From Frankiales bacterium (lineage in GTDB: Bacteria; Actinomycetota; Actinomycetes; JAFAQI01): DNA of 11,200 nt. Of this stretch, positions 1 through 7,826 are shown one piece after another; the first letter of the stretch is position 1, and each line of letters begins with the position of its first letter. The translations under genes were made by a program, and so were the position numbers. The stretch covers positions 1-11,200 of the forward strand of contig JAFAQI010000527.1 in NCBI GenBank assembly GCA_019246495.1, written 5' to 3'. The notes beneath the pieces are model-generated. The model saw only the letters and a program-made list of their open reading frames with translations. It made no database searches and was not told the origin of the DNA.

Positions 1-455
1 CCCACCTCCAGGACCTGCAGTTCCGCGCCGACACTCGCCTGCACTTCCTCGCACCGAAGGACCGGGCCGAGGTGCACCAGCCGGTCACCGTCTCCTGGAC
101 GATGCGGGACTTCACCGCCGAGGCGCCGGGGAGCGCACCCCCGAGCCGTACGGCGGGCTACTTCGCGGTCTTCGTCGACAGCCAGCCGATCCACCCCGGC
201 CACACGATGAAGGACGTCGCGACCGACACCTACTGCAAGCACAACCCACGCTGCCCGGACGCGAACTATCTCGCCGGCAAGCAGATCTACACGACCACGA
301 AGACTTCGATCAAGCTGCCGACGATCGCGGTGCTCAGCAACCACGAGACGCTGCAGATGCACACGATCACCGTCGTACTCATGGACACCAGCGGGCACCG
401 CATCGGCGAGTCCGCGTGGGAGCTCGACGTGCGGATCCGGAAGGCGACCTTCTAG
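1..455 (+). CDS. C-terminal part of a probable extracytoplasmic beta-rich protein (5' end outside window)
   Basis: The reading frame is open from the first full codon at base 3 to TAG at 453-455, so the gene begins upstream of the window; the internal GTG at 72 is not needed as a start. About 150 residues are visible. They alternate hydrophobic and polar positions in a beta-strand pattern, with FLAPKDRAEV followed by VTVSW near the start, YFAVFVDSQPI in the middle, and TITVVLMDTSGHRIGES near the end. This resembles an Ig-like or fibronectin-like beta sandwich. Two cysteines in YCKHNPRCPD could form a disulfide, which would fit an exported protein. The signal peptide would lie upstream and cannot be seen. 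The stop overlaps the GTG start of the MFS-LivF gene by one base, so the two are co-translated, suggesting an accessory role to that transporter, possibly as an external partner. I do not recognise a named family, and the function is unknown. Confidence 0.8.
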   Translation, partial: HLQDLQFRADTRLHFLAPKDRAEVHQPVTVSWTMRDFTAEAPGSAPPSRTAGYFAVFVDSQPIHPGHTMKDVATDTYCKHNPRCPDANYLAGKQIYTTTKTSIKLPTIAVLSNHETLQMHTITVVLMDTSGHRIGESAWELDVRIRKATF

Positions 456-2665
456 TGACCGTTGCTCCGCACACCGCGACGCCTGAAGAGCTGGCGGCGC
501 TCACCGATATCGACCAGACGCGCGAGTCGTTGCGCGACGAGGCTCGGCTCAAGCTCGGCGTCACCGGCGACGACCACACCGAGAGCTTCCGCTCGCTGGT
601 CAAGCGGCACGACCTGAGCTACTACCCGATCGTCGCGCTCGGTCTGCTGCTCATCACGGACACGTTCCAGTCCTACGGCTTCACGGTGCTCGCGCCGGAG
701 ATCGGCCGCGCCCTGGGCATCTCGATCGGCCTCATCATCGCCGTCCGTTCGCTTCAGGGTTTGGCCATCGCGGTCGCCCCGCTGCCGGTCGCCGCGCTGA
801 CGCAGAACAAGGCGCGGCGCGCAGTGCTGTGTGTCGTCACCGGGCTGGTGTGGGGTGTCATCACGCTCTTCACCGGCTTCGTCACGTCGTTGCTCGGGCT
901 GACCGGCATCCTCGTGCTCGATGGGCTGACGAGTGGCAGCGTCGCCGCGTTGCACGCGCCGCTGCTCGTCGACAGCTATCACCCGGCTGCGCGAGTGCGC
1001 GCGATCTCGCTCTACACAGCGTTGGGCACGTTCGGCAACGTGCTCGCTCCGGGGCTCGTGGGTGCGCTCGCCGGTTGGCTCGGCTTCACCTGGCGCGGCG
1101 TCTTCCTGTGCATGGGCGTCACGGCGATCGTGCTCGCGCTGCTGTCCATCTGGCTGCGCGACCCCGGCTTCGGCAAGTGGGACACCGAGCAGATCCGCGA
1201 GACGGTCCACGAGGCGCACGGCGAAGCCGGCGACGAGCTCGCGCAGGAGGACGTGGCGCTCGGGTTCTGGGAGATCTGCCGGCGGGTCCTGCTTATCCCG
1301 ACGAACCGCCGGGTTTTCTTCGGCTTCGGCGTCATCGGCATCCTCGTCATTCCGCTCAACACATTCATCTCGTTCTTCCTCGACCAGCGGTGGAACCTCG
1401 GCCCAGGCGCGCGCGGCGGATTCTTCGCGTTCTACTCCGCCGTCGGTGTCGTGGCCCTGGTGCTCTACGGCGGCCGCGGCGAGAAGCAGTTCCGCGAGTC
1501 GCCCTCGCGAGTGCTGCGGGCGTCCGGGTACCTGATCGCCGCGGCAGTCGTCTTCATCGCGCTGGGTGGCATGATGCCGGCGTTCTGGCCGATGATCGCG
1601 TTCTTCGGCCTGTCCGGCGCCAGCATCGCGATCGTCACGCCGCTGCTCACGATCGCGCTGCTGTCGATCATCCCGGCGCGCATGCGCCCGCACGCCCAGG
1701 CGCTCGTCGGCATCTTCAGCGCGGTGGGCAGTCTCGCCGGTGCGCTGCTGATCAGCAACGTGATCGACCAGTACGGGACATTCGGCACGATGATCGCCAT
1801 CGCGATCCCGGGCGTGATCGGTGCGCTGATCATCGCCAGTGGCGGCAAGTTCATCGACCGTGACCTGGACCGGATGATCGACGACGTCCTGGAGGAAGAG
1901 GAGATCCGGCGCATCACGTCGAGCGGCGGGCGCCTGCCGATGCTCGCGAGCCGGGGCATCGACTTCTCCTACGGCCAGCTCCAGGTGCTGTTCGACGTCG
2001 ACTTCACCGTCGACGACGGGGAGATGGTCGCGCTGCTCGGCGTCAACGGCGCCGGCAAGTCGACGCTGCTGAAGGTCATCTCCGGCATCGGCCTACCGAC
2101 GAAGGGCAGCGTTCGGTTCCGCGGGCAGGACATCACCTATCTCGATGCGGAGCGCCGGCTGCGGCTCGGCATTACGCAGATCCCCGGTGGCCGCGCGGTG
2201 TTCGGCCCGATGACGGTCATCGAGAACTTGCGCAGCTACGGCTACACGATGGCGGGCGACAAGGGCTCGGTCGACCGAGCGATCGACACGACGTTCGAGG
2301 CGTTTCCGCGGCTGTTCGAACGGCGTAACTCGCTGGCGGCCACGCTGTCCGGCGGCGAGCAGCAGATGCTCGGCCTGTCCAAGGCGCTGATGCTGCGGCC
2401 GCGGTTGCTGCTGATCGACGAGCTGTCCCTCGGCCTCGCGCCGGTCATCGTCGGGCAGCTGCTCGACATGGTGCGGCGGATCAACGCCGACGGCACGGCC
2501 GTCGTCCTGGTCGAGCAGTCGGTCAACATCGCGCTCAACCTCGTCGAGCACGCCTACTTCATGGAGAAGGGCGAGATGCGCTTCGACGGCCGGGCGGACG
2601 AGCTGCTCGCCCGCGACGACCTGCTGCGCGCTGTGTTCCTGCACGGCGCCGAGGCGGCGTCATGA
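455..2665 (+). CDS. MFS carrier fused to LivF-type ABC transporter ATPase
   Basis: This is a 736-residue fusion. After a soluble N-terminus of about 55 residues, residues 57-465 contain about twelve hydrophobic helices with the long central loop (about 235-280) of a major facilitator superfamily carrier. An acidic linker (about 466-490) leads into an ABC ATPase at about 496-733. Walker A is GVNGAGKST (529-537), the signature is LSGGEQQ (631-637), and Walker B is LLLIDE with D655 and E656. LVEQS (Q688) stands where most ABC proteins have the H-loop histidine; that substitution, together with GGRAVFGPMTV, is typical of LivF, the second ATPase of branched-chain amino acid transporters. A leucine replaces the usual proline after the catalytic glutamate. 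The GTG at 455 is preferred over an upstream GTG at 416 because it overlaps the previous stop (TAGTG) and has GGAAGG ten bases before it. The gene ends in an ATGA overlap with the LivHMG fusion, so the two products probably assemble together. The transported substrate is not evident, and whether the MFS part still carries solute is unknown; its motif A between helices 2 and 3 is degenerate (TQNKARR, without the usual aspartate). Confidence 0.93.
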   Translation: MTVAPHTATPEELAALTDIDQTRESLRDEARLKLGVTGDDHTESFRSLVKRHDLSYYPIVALGLLLITDTFQSYGFTVLAPEIGRALGISIGLIIAVRSLQGLAIAVAPLPVAALTQNKARRAVLCVVTGLVWGVITLFTGFVTSLLGLTGILVLDGLTSGSVAALHAPLLVDSYHPAARVRAISLYTALGTFGNVLAPGLVGALAGWLGFTWRGVFLCMGVTAIVLALLSIWLRDPGFGKWDTEQIRETVHEAHGEAGDELAQEDVALGFWEICRRVLLIPTNRRVFFGFGVIGILVIPLNTFISFFLDQRWNLGPGARGGFFAFYSAVGVVALVLYGGRGEKQFRESPSRVLRASGYLIAAAVVFIALGGMMPAFWPMIAFFGLSGASIAIVTPLLTIALLSIIPARMRPHAQALVGIFSAVGSLAGALLISNVIDQYGTFGTMIAIAIPGVIGALIIASGGKFIDRDLDRMIDDVLEEEEIRRITSSGGRLPMLASRGIDFSYGQLQVLFDVDFTVDDGEMVALLGVNGAGKSTLLKVISGIGLPTKGSVRFRGQDITYLDAERRLRLGITQIPGGRAVFGPMTVIENLRSYGYTMAGDKGSVDRAIDTTFEAFPRLFERRNSLAATLSGGEQQMLGLSKALMLRPRLLLIDELSLGLAPVIVGQLLDMVRRINADGTAVVLVEQSVNIALNLVEHAYFMEKGEMRFDGRADELLARDDLLRAVFLHGAEAAS

Positions 2666-5600
2666 GCGCGGTCACCGAGAGCTGGTCCGACCAGTCGGGC
2701 GGGCGGCGGCTGCCCATGCCGTCGCGCAAGGTGCTGATCCAGCTCGCCGTGTTCGTCGTGGCCGTCATCGCGGCGAAGCTGCTGTTCAGCTATCTCGACG
2801 CGCACAACGTCGTGAAGGCGTCGACGCCGTTCCCTGTCGTCGTCCTCGGCACGATCACCGGCTTGACCTACGGCCTGCTCGCGGTCGGCCTGGTTCTGAT
2901 CTATCGGACCAACCGCATCATCAACTTCGCGCACGGGCAGATCGGCGCGTTCGGCTCGGCGTTCTTTGGCCTCGCGGCGGTCAAGTGGCACATCCCCTAC
3001 TGGATCGCCTTCGTGATGGCGTTGCTGCTCTCCGCGGGGACGGGTGCGGCCGCGGAGACCGGCGTCGTACGACGGTTGCGCAACGCGCCGCGGCTCATGA
3101 GCGTCGTCGCGACGCTCGGCGTCGGGCAGTTCCTCGTCATCTTCGCGGTCGTCATCAACGCGACCGCCTCGGCGGGATCGACGTATCCGCAGCCGTCCTG
3201 GCTGCCGGTGTTCTACGTCGGCGCCCTGCGAGTCACCCAGGCCTACTCCGCCATGCTCATCCTGTCGCCGGCCTTCGTCATCGCGATCGCAGTGTTCCTC
3301 AAGCGCAGCCGGTTCGGGCTCGCGATCCGCGCGGCGGCGGCGAACCCCGAAGCCGCCCGGATGTCGGGCATCTTCGCGAGCCGGATGTCATCGCTCGCGT
3401 GGGCGATCGCGGGCGCGCTGTCGGCGTTCACCGCCATCCTCACCGCGCCGACCCAGGGCTTCCTCAGCGGCGACAGCTTCGGGCCGGAGCTGCTGCTGCG
3501 CGCCATGACGGCTGCCGTCATCGGCCGGATGCAGAGCCTGCCACTCGCGCTCGCCGGCGGTGTCGGCCTCGGCATCCTCGAGCAGCTGCTGCTGTGGAAC
3601 TACCCGCGGTCCGGTCTCGTCGAGGTATCGCTGTTCGGCATCATCCTCGTCACGCTGCTGCTGCAACGGCAACGCGGAGGCCGCGACGAGGAGAAGGGCA
3701 GCTGGGCCGCCGTCCAAGGGCTCCGGCCGATCCCGCAGCGGCTGCGCCGCCTGCCGGAGATCCGGCTCGCCGGTCCGGTGCTCGCGGTCGCGCTGCTGGC
3801 CGTCCTCGCGCTAATGCCGCTGTTCATCACCAACAGCCTGTCGGTGACGTTCACCGGCATGATCGGGTTCGCGATTGTCGGGCTCTCGATCGGCGTGCTC
3901 ACCGGGCTCGGCGGACAGCTGACGCTTGGCCAGTTCGCCGTAGCGGCGGTCGGCGCGGTCGTGTCCTTCCAGGTGTCGAGCCGGATCGGCGACTTCCCGC
4001 TGGCGCTGCTCTACGCCGGCCTCGCGGCCGGTGTCGTGTCGGTCATCATCGGCCTTCCTGCGCTGCGCATTCGCGGGCTGATGCTGACGGTGACGACGCT
4101 CGGGTTCGCGCTTGCCACGCCGGCGTGGCTGCTCGTGCAGCCGTGGATGCTCGGCGACGGCCGCGACCCGGGGAAGCCGACGGGCTGGCCGTTCGGCGGC
4201 CCGCTCGACACGGGGCACAGCTACTACTACTTCGCGTTGACGTTGTTCGCGCTGTGCCTGCTGCTCGCCCGCAACATCCGGCGGAGCGGTTTCGGCCGGT
4301 TGCTGCTCGCGATCCGCGACAACGAGGACAACGCGCGCGCGTTCACGGTCAAGGCGAGCGTCGTGAAGCTTCAGGGCTATCTGCTCGCCGGTTTCATCGC
4401 CGGCATCGGCGGCGCGACGTACGGGCATTCGTTGTCGAGCATCGGCTCGTCCACCTTCCCGGCGTCGATGAGCATCGACGTCGTCGTCATGACGGTGCTC
4501 GGCGGCATCTCCGCGTTGGTCGGTCCGGTGCTCGGCGTCATCTGGGTGATCGGGCTGCCGCTGCTCAACATCGGCAACCTCGGCATCGCCGCGACGAAGT
4601 TTGGCATCCTGCTGCTGATCCTCTGGAAGCCCGGCGGGCTGATCCAGATGATCGAGCCGGTCCGCGATGCCATCGTGAAGTGGGTCGCGCGGCGTCATGG
4701 CATCGACCCGGAGCCGTTGTTTGCCGGTGAGGACGTGGCGGAGTCCGCGGACGGTGCGACGCCGGCGGCGAGCATCGGGGCCCTGACGGTGCGCGAGCGC
4801 GGGCAGGTGCCGGCGCAACGCCGACCAACGCCCGGTGCAACCCTGCTCGAGGCGCGGCACCTGCGCAAGAGCTTCGGCGGCGTGCATGCGGTGCGCGACG
4901 TGTCGTTCGCGATCCGCGCCGGCGAGACCGTCGGTCTCATCGGCCCGAACGGCGCTGGCAAGACGACGACGTTCGAGCTGCTCGGTGGCTTCACCCGGCC
5001 GGACACCGGCCACGTGCTCTTCAACCGCCGCGACGTGTCGCACCTCGGGCCGGAGGATCGCGCGAAGCTCGGGCTGATCCGGTCGTTCCAGGACGCGGCG
5101 TTGTTCCCGACGATGACGGTGAAGGAGACGGTGACGCTCGCGATGGAGCGGGTGTCGCCGACGCGGTTCGTCAGCTCGGCGCTGGGCGCGACGCTCGGCG
5201 AGCGGACCAAGGAGCGGCAGGCTCGCGCGTTGGTCTCGGCGCTCGGGCTCGAGCGTTACCGCGACAAGCAGATCCAGGAGCTGTCGACCGGCACCCGGCG
5301 CATCACCGAGATCGCGTGTCTGGTCGCGCTGGAGCCGGTCTGCCTGCTGCTCGACGAGCCGTCGTCCGGCATCGCGCAGCGTGAGACCGAGGCCCTCGGG
5401 CAGCTGCTTGTCGACCTGAAGAACTCGCTCGACCTGACGCTTGTCGTGATCGAGCACGACATCCCGCTCATCATGGGGATCTCCGACCGGATCATCGCGA
5501 TGGCCGACGGTTCCGTGATCGCCGAGGGCACGCCGGACGTCGTACGCGCCGAGCCTGCCGTCATCGACGCCTACCTCGGCGGCAGCATCACCGCGATCGA

Positions 5601-5856
5601 ACGATCCGGTACGACGGGCGGGCGGGCAGGCCGCGCGACGACGGCAAGCGACGACGAGGCTCTGGCCGCGTCGCTCGCCGGCGTACGCGGCGTCGGGGAC
5701 ACCCTCGTAAGCCGCCTCGTCGAGACGCTCGGCTCAGCGCGCGCGGTCCGCGACGCGAGCCTCGCCGACCTCCAGGGGGTCGCCGGAGTAGGGCCGCAGC
5801 TCGCCCAGCGCATTCGCGAGGCACTCGACGCGGAAACCCCCGCCGCAGCGCGCTGA
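2662..5856 (+). CDS. LivH-LivM-LivG fusion of a branched-chain amino acid-type ABC transporter, with C-terminal HhH pair
   Basis: A 1064-residue protein joins three transporter subunits that are usually separate. Residues about 55-335 are a LivH-type permease (YRTNRIINFAHGQIGAFG at 81-98). Residues about 365-680 are a LivM-type permease (GLGGQLTLGQFA at 415-426; AIRDNEDNARAFTV at 550-563). Residues about 728-972 are a LivG-type ATPase with Walker A GPNGAGKTT (761-769), Q-loop SFQ (808-810), Walker B LLLDEP with D898 and E899, and the H-loop IEHD with H932, followed by MGISDRI as in LivG. The signature reads LSTGTRR (874-880) instead of LSGGQ. After a flexible linker, residues about 1003-1056 contain two helix-hairpin-helix motifs, GVRGVG (1007-1012) and GVAGVG (1039-1044), a fold known from DNA-repair proteins and not part of LivG. 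The ATG at 2662 overlaps the previous TGA and has GAGG seven bases upstream. With the MFS-LivF protein it completes a HAAT-family transporter apart from the binding protein. The substrate is inferred from family only: branched-chain or other amino acids, amides or urea-like compounds. Confidence 0.95.
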   Translation: MSAVTESWSDQSGGRRLPMPSRKVLIQLAVFVVAVIAAKLLFSYLDAHNVVKASTPFPVVVLGTITGLTYGLLAVGLVLIYRTNRIINFAHGQIGAFGSAFFGLAAVKWHIPYWIAFVMALLLSAGTGAAAETGVVRRLRNAPRLMSVVATLGVGQFLVIFAVVINATASAGSTYPQPSWLPVFYVGALRVTQAYSAMLILSPAFVIAIAVFLKRSRFGLAIRAAAANPEAARMSGIFASRMSSLAWAIAGALSAFTAILTAPTQGFLSGDSFGPELLLRAMTAAVIGRMQSLPLALAGGVGLGILEQLLLWNYPRSGLVEVSLFGIILVTLLLQRQRGGRDEEKGSWAAVQGLRPIPQRLRRLPEIRLAGPVLAVALLAVLALMPLFITNSLSVTFTGMIGFAIVGLSIGVLTGLGGQLTLGQFAVAAVGAVVSFQVSSRIGDFPLALLYAGLAAGVVSVIIGLPALRIRGLMLTVTTLGFALATPAWLLVQPWMLGDGRDPGKPTGWPFGGPLDTGHSYYYFALTLFALCLLLARNIRRSGFGRLLLAIRDNEDNARAFTVKASVVKLQGYLLAGFIAGIGGATYGHSLSSIGSSTFPASMSIDVVVMTVLGGISALVGPVLGVIWVIGLPLLNIGNLGIAATKFGILLLILWKPGGLIQMIEPVRDAIVKWVARRHGIDPEPLFAGEDVAESADGATPAASIGALTVRERGQVPAQRRPTPGATLLEARHLRKSFGGVHAVRDVSFAIRAGETVGLIGPNGAGKTTTFELLGGFTRPDTGHVLFNRRDVSHLGPEDRAKLGLIRSFQDAALFPTMTVKETVTLAMERVSPTRFVSSALGATLGERTKERQARALVSALGLERYRDKQIQELSTGTRRITEIACLVALEPVCLLLDEPSSGIAQRETEALGQLLVDLKNSLDLTLVVIEHDIPLIMGISDRIIAMADGSVIAEGTPDVVRAEPAVIDAYLGGSITAIERSGTTGGRAGRATTASDDEALAASLAGVRGVGDTLVSRLVETLGSARAVRDASLADLQGVAGVGPQLAQRIREALDAETPAAAR

Positions 5857-5993
5857 CCGCCCAACCCTTCTCGGTGAACGCGAGCTGACAAACTAAGCCG
5901 TAGCGTCATGGTGTGCGCCACCGCTCGGTTACGGGCATGGCGCATCGGCGGAATGTTCTGGCAGACGGCCTGAGAAGCGGCATCCTTGAGCGC

Positions 5994-6419
5994 ATGGCTG
6001 ATGCCGAGCAGCCACCACCGGGCCGAGAGGGCAAGGGGGTGCGCGCGCGGGTGGTGGTGTCGGCTTACCTGCTCGCGCTGGCCTGTGTCGTGGTACTCGC
6101 GTTCGCGGTCCGCGATTGGCACAGCTCGACCACTGGGCGCATCGTCGCGACTGCGGTCCCCTTTGGCGTCGGCGTAGCCGCCGGCCTCTGGGTGGTGGCG
6201 CGCCGTCGCCGTTTTGAGTCGTCTCTTCGCTCCGCCTCGACGCGGGCGGCCACCCCGCGAGTGGCGTTCGGGGCATCCGTAGGTCTTGCGGGCGCGGGCG
6301 TAGTCGACATGGGTGGAGTGGTCGCCGTCGTCGTCTGGGCAGCCGTGTTGGGGTACTGGCTCTCGTTGACCGCGCAGATCACTTCCCGGCTACTCCGGGA
6401 AGGCCCCGCGACCTCCTAG
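5994..6419 (+). CDS. Small four-helix membrane protein of unknown function
   Basis: A 141-residue protein with a short polar N-terminus and about four hydrophobic segments (near residues 18-39, 50-69, 89-105 and 107-127). An Arg-rich stretch (RRRRFESSLRS, about 70-80) between helices 2 and 3 probably faces the cytoplasm. I recognise no family. The start is uncertain: in-frame alternatives are ATG 5937 and GTG 5913. I prefer ATG 5994 because the codons before it include unusual ones (AGA, CAT, AAT) and the leader peptide looks noncoding; no strong ribosome binding site marks any of the three. The gene sits 137 bases after the transporter operon, so it may have its own promoter in 5857-5993, where I see no convincing promoter. 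It uses GTA valine codons not followed by C three times, so its codon habits differ slightly from its neighbours. Confidence 0.65.
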   Translation: MADAEQPPPGREGKGVRARVVVSAYLLALACVVVLAFAVRDWHSSTTGRIVATAVPFGVGVAAGLWVVARRRRFESSLRSASTRAATPRVAFGASVGLAGAGVVDMGGVVAVVVWAAVLGYWLSLTAQITSRLLREGPATS

Positions 6420-6461
6420 CGGGTGCCGCGAGCGGTCCCTTGGCGCGGCCTCCTCGCTCGC

Positions 6462-6506
6462 CTGCTGGCGCACGTCGGCGGCCTCCACCGGGCCGATCGC
6501 CAGCAG
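6462..6506. terminator. Candidate hairpin terminator between convergent genes
   Basis: A perfect 9-base inverted repeat, CTGCTGGCG (6462-6470) and CGCCAGCAG (6498-6506), encloses a second 5-base pair of arms, TCGGC (6475-6479) and GCCGA (6492-6496). A T-rich stretch (ACTTTCTTCT) begins about ten bases after it on the plus strand. It lies between the end of the small membrane protein gene (plus) and the end of the racemase gene (minus), where a shared terminator is expected. The T-tract is not directly adjacent, so this is a candidate only. The same bases also read like coding sequence on the minus strand (see findings). Confidence 0.4.
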
Positions 6507-6543
6507 CCGGCGCAAGACTTTCTTCTGGTCCGGGACCGACGGG

Positions 6544-7650
6544 TTAGGGGCGGATCGTCTCTACGGAGGTCGTGACCTCGTCGAGTACGTCGGGAAGCAC
6601 GTCGACGCCAAGACCCGGGCCGGTCGGCACGGCGATGTGCCCGTCGTCCAGCACGAACGGCGGCGTGATGTCGCGCGCATAGAAGCGGTCCGACGCCGAG
6701 ACGTCACCGGGCAGGGTGAACTCCGGGCACGCAGCCAGCGCGGCGTTGGCACCGCGACCGATGCCCGTCTCGAGCATCCCGCCGCACCACACCGGCAGGC
6801 CGTTGGCCGCCGCGACGGCAGCGATCCGCCGCGCCTCGAGATAACCGCCGACCCGCCCCGGCTTGATGTTGATGATCTGGCATGCGCCCAGCGCGATCGC
6901 GTCAGCTGCCGCGCGAGCGGAGGTGATCGACTCGTCGAGGCAGACCGGCGTGCCGATACGCCGACTGAGCTCGGCGTGGCCGCGCATGTCGTCCTCGGGC
7001 AGCGGCTGCTCGATCAGCAGCAGGTCGAACGGGTCGAGCTTCGCCAACTGTCGCGCGTCGCCGAGCGTGTACGCGGTGTTCGCGTCGACCTGCAGCAACA
7101 GGTCGTCGCCGAACCGCTCCCGCACCGCGCGCACCGGCTCGACGTCCCAGCCGGGCTCGATCTTCAGCTTGATGCGGACATAGCCCGCGTCGAGGTAGCC
7201 GCCGACGACGTCGAGGAGCTCCGCGATCGACCCCATGATGCCGACGGACACCCCGGACGGCACCCGGTCGCGCGTCGCGCCGAAGTACGTCGACAGCGAC
7301 TGGCCGGCCTGCCGCAGCTCGGCGTCGAGCAGCGCCATCTCGACCGCCGCCTTGGCCATAGGGTGGCCCTTCACCGGCTCGAGCACCGAGGCCACCTGGC
7401 CCGCAGTGACCTCGCCGGCCGCGAACAGCCTCGGCAGCAGGAACCGGCGTACGACGTCCTGCGCCCCGTCCACGTGCTCGTAGGAGTAGAGCGGCTCGTC
7501 CATTGCGACGCACTCGCCCCAGCCCTCGGCGTCCGGCGTGATCGCCCGAATGAGCAGTGCGTCCTTGGTCGTCTCGGTGCCGAACGACGTGCGGAACGGC
7601 GCCACGAGCGGCAGCGAGATGCGGCGCAGCTCGACGGCGGTCAGCTTCAC
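6544..7650 (-). CDS. menC: o-Succinylbenzoate synthase / N-succinylamino acid racemase (enolase superfamily)
   Basis: A 368-residue enzyme of the muconate-lactonizing subgroup of the enolase superfamily. It has an N-terminal capping domain (about 1-130) followed by the barrel. The acid/base lysines are in KLK (K161 and K163), metal ligands are D189 (VDAN), E214 (IEQP) and D239 (LDES), and the opposite lysine is K263 in NIKPGRVGG. This spacing and the GGMLETGIGR segment (290-299) match the OSBS/NSAR family: MenC makes o-succinylbenzoate from SHCHC in menaquinone synthesis, and close relatives racemise N-succinylamino acids. Sequence alone does not separate the two activities, and no other menaquinone gene is in the window. 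The frame is open up to 7764, but the GTG at 7650 is preferred: it gives the family's usual N-terminus (KLTAVELRRISLPL) and follows a GAGGGGG ribosome binding site. It is divergent from the secreted-protein operon. The symbol is used for the family, not for a proven role. Confidence 0.9.
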   Translation of the reverse strand: MKLTAVELRRISLPLVAPFRTSFGTETTKDALLIRAITPDAEGWGECVAMDEPLYSYEHVDGAQDVVRRFLLPRLFAAGEVTAGQVASVLEPVKGHPMAKAAVEMALLDAELRQAGQSLSTYFGATRDRVPSGVSVGIMGSIAELLDVVGGYLDAGYVRIKLKIEPGWDVEPVRAVRERFGDDLLLQVDANTAYTLGDARQLAKLDPFDLLLIEQPLPEDDMRGHAELSRRIGTPVCLDESITSARAAADAIALGACQIINIKPGRVGGYLEARRIAAVAAANGLPVWCGGMLETGIGRGANAALAACPEFTLPGDVSASDRFYARDITPPFVLDDGHIAVPTGPGLGVDVLPDVLDEVTTSVETIRP

Positions 7651-7826
7651 GGTGCCCCCTCGTCCTTCGCCGGTCCGGCGATCGTTTCGACCGTACGCCG
7701 CGGGGTCGACCGCATGCCTTAGTCGCGCGCACCATGCGAGGCGGGGGTGTTGGTGCCCGCCCACGATGCCGCCGGGACCTGGGGCAGGGCAGGCTGGACG
7801 CCGAGCGGGAGGACCTTCAGGCGCTG
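7651..7826. promoter_or_regulatory. Divergent intergenic region with inverted repeat (7740-7761)
   Basis: This 176-base gap separates the racemase gene (minus) from the secreted-protein operon (plus), so it should carry promoters for both. A perfect 6-base inverted repeat, GGCGGG (7740-7745) and CCCGCC (7756-7761), with a 10-base spacer could be an operator or a leader hairpin. A smaller one, CGCCG-GTC-CGGCG, lies at about 7668-7680. I see no convincing -10 or -35 boxes. The ribosome binding site GGGAGGA (7807-7813) belongs to the plus-strand gene. Confidence 0.3.

Noticed and set aside
452..1693. Long minus-strand open frame opposite the MFS region
   Set aside because: Its translation is an Arg/Asp/Glu/Gln-rich low-complexity sequence without domains, typical of the antisense of GC-rich genes, and it lies fully opposite a well-supported gene.
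3811..5457. 548-codon minus-strand open frame opposite LivM/LivG
   Set aside because: Same antisense composition (Arg, His, Asp, Glu-rich) and no recognisable domain; the plus strand carries clear LivM and LivG motifs.
5885..5906. Promoter CTGACA / TAGCGT before the small membrane protein gene
   Set aside because: The spacing between the two boxes is about 10 bases, too short for a standard sigma-70-type promoter.
5857..5912. Terminator after the transporter operon (CTCG and CGAG arms near 5870-5885)
   Set aside because: The arms are only four bases and no T-tract follows; too weak to call.
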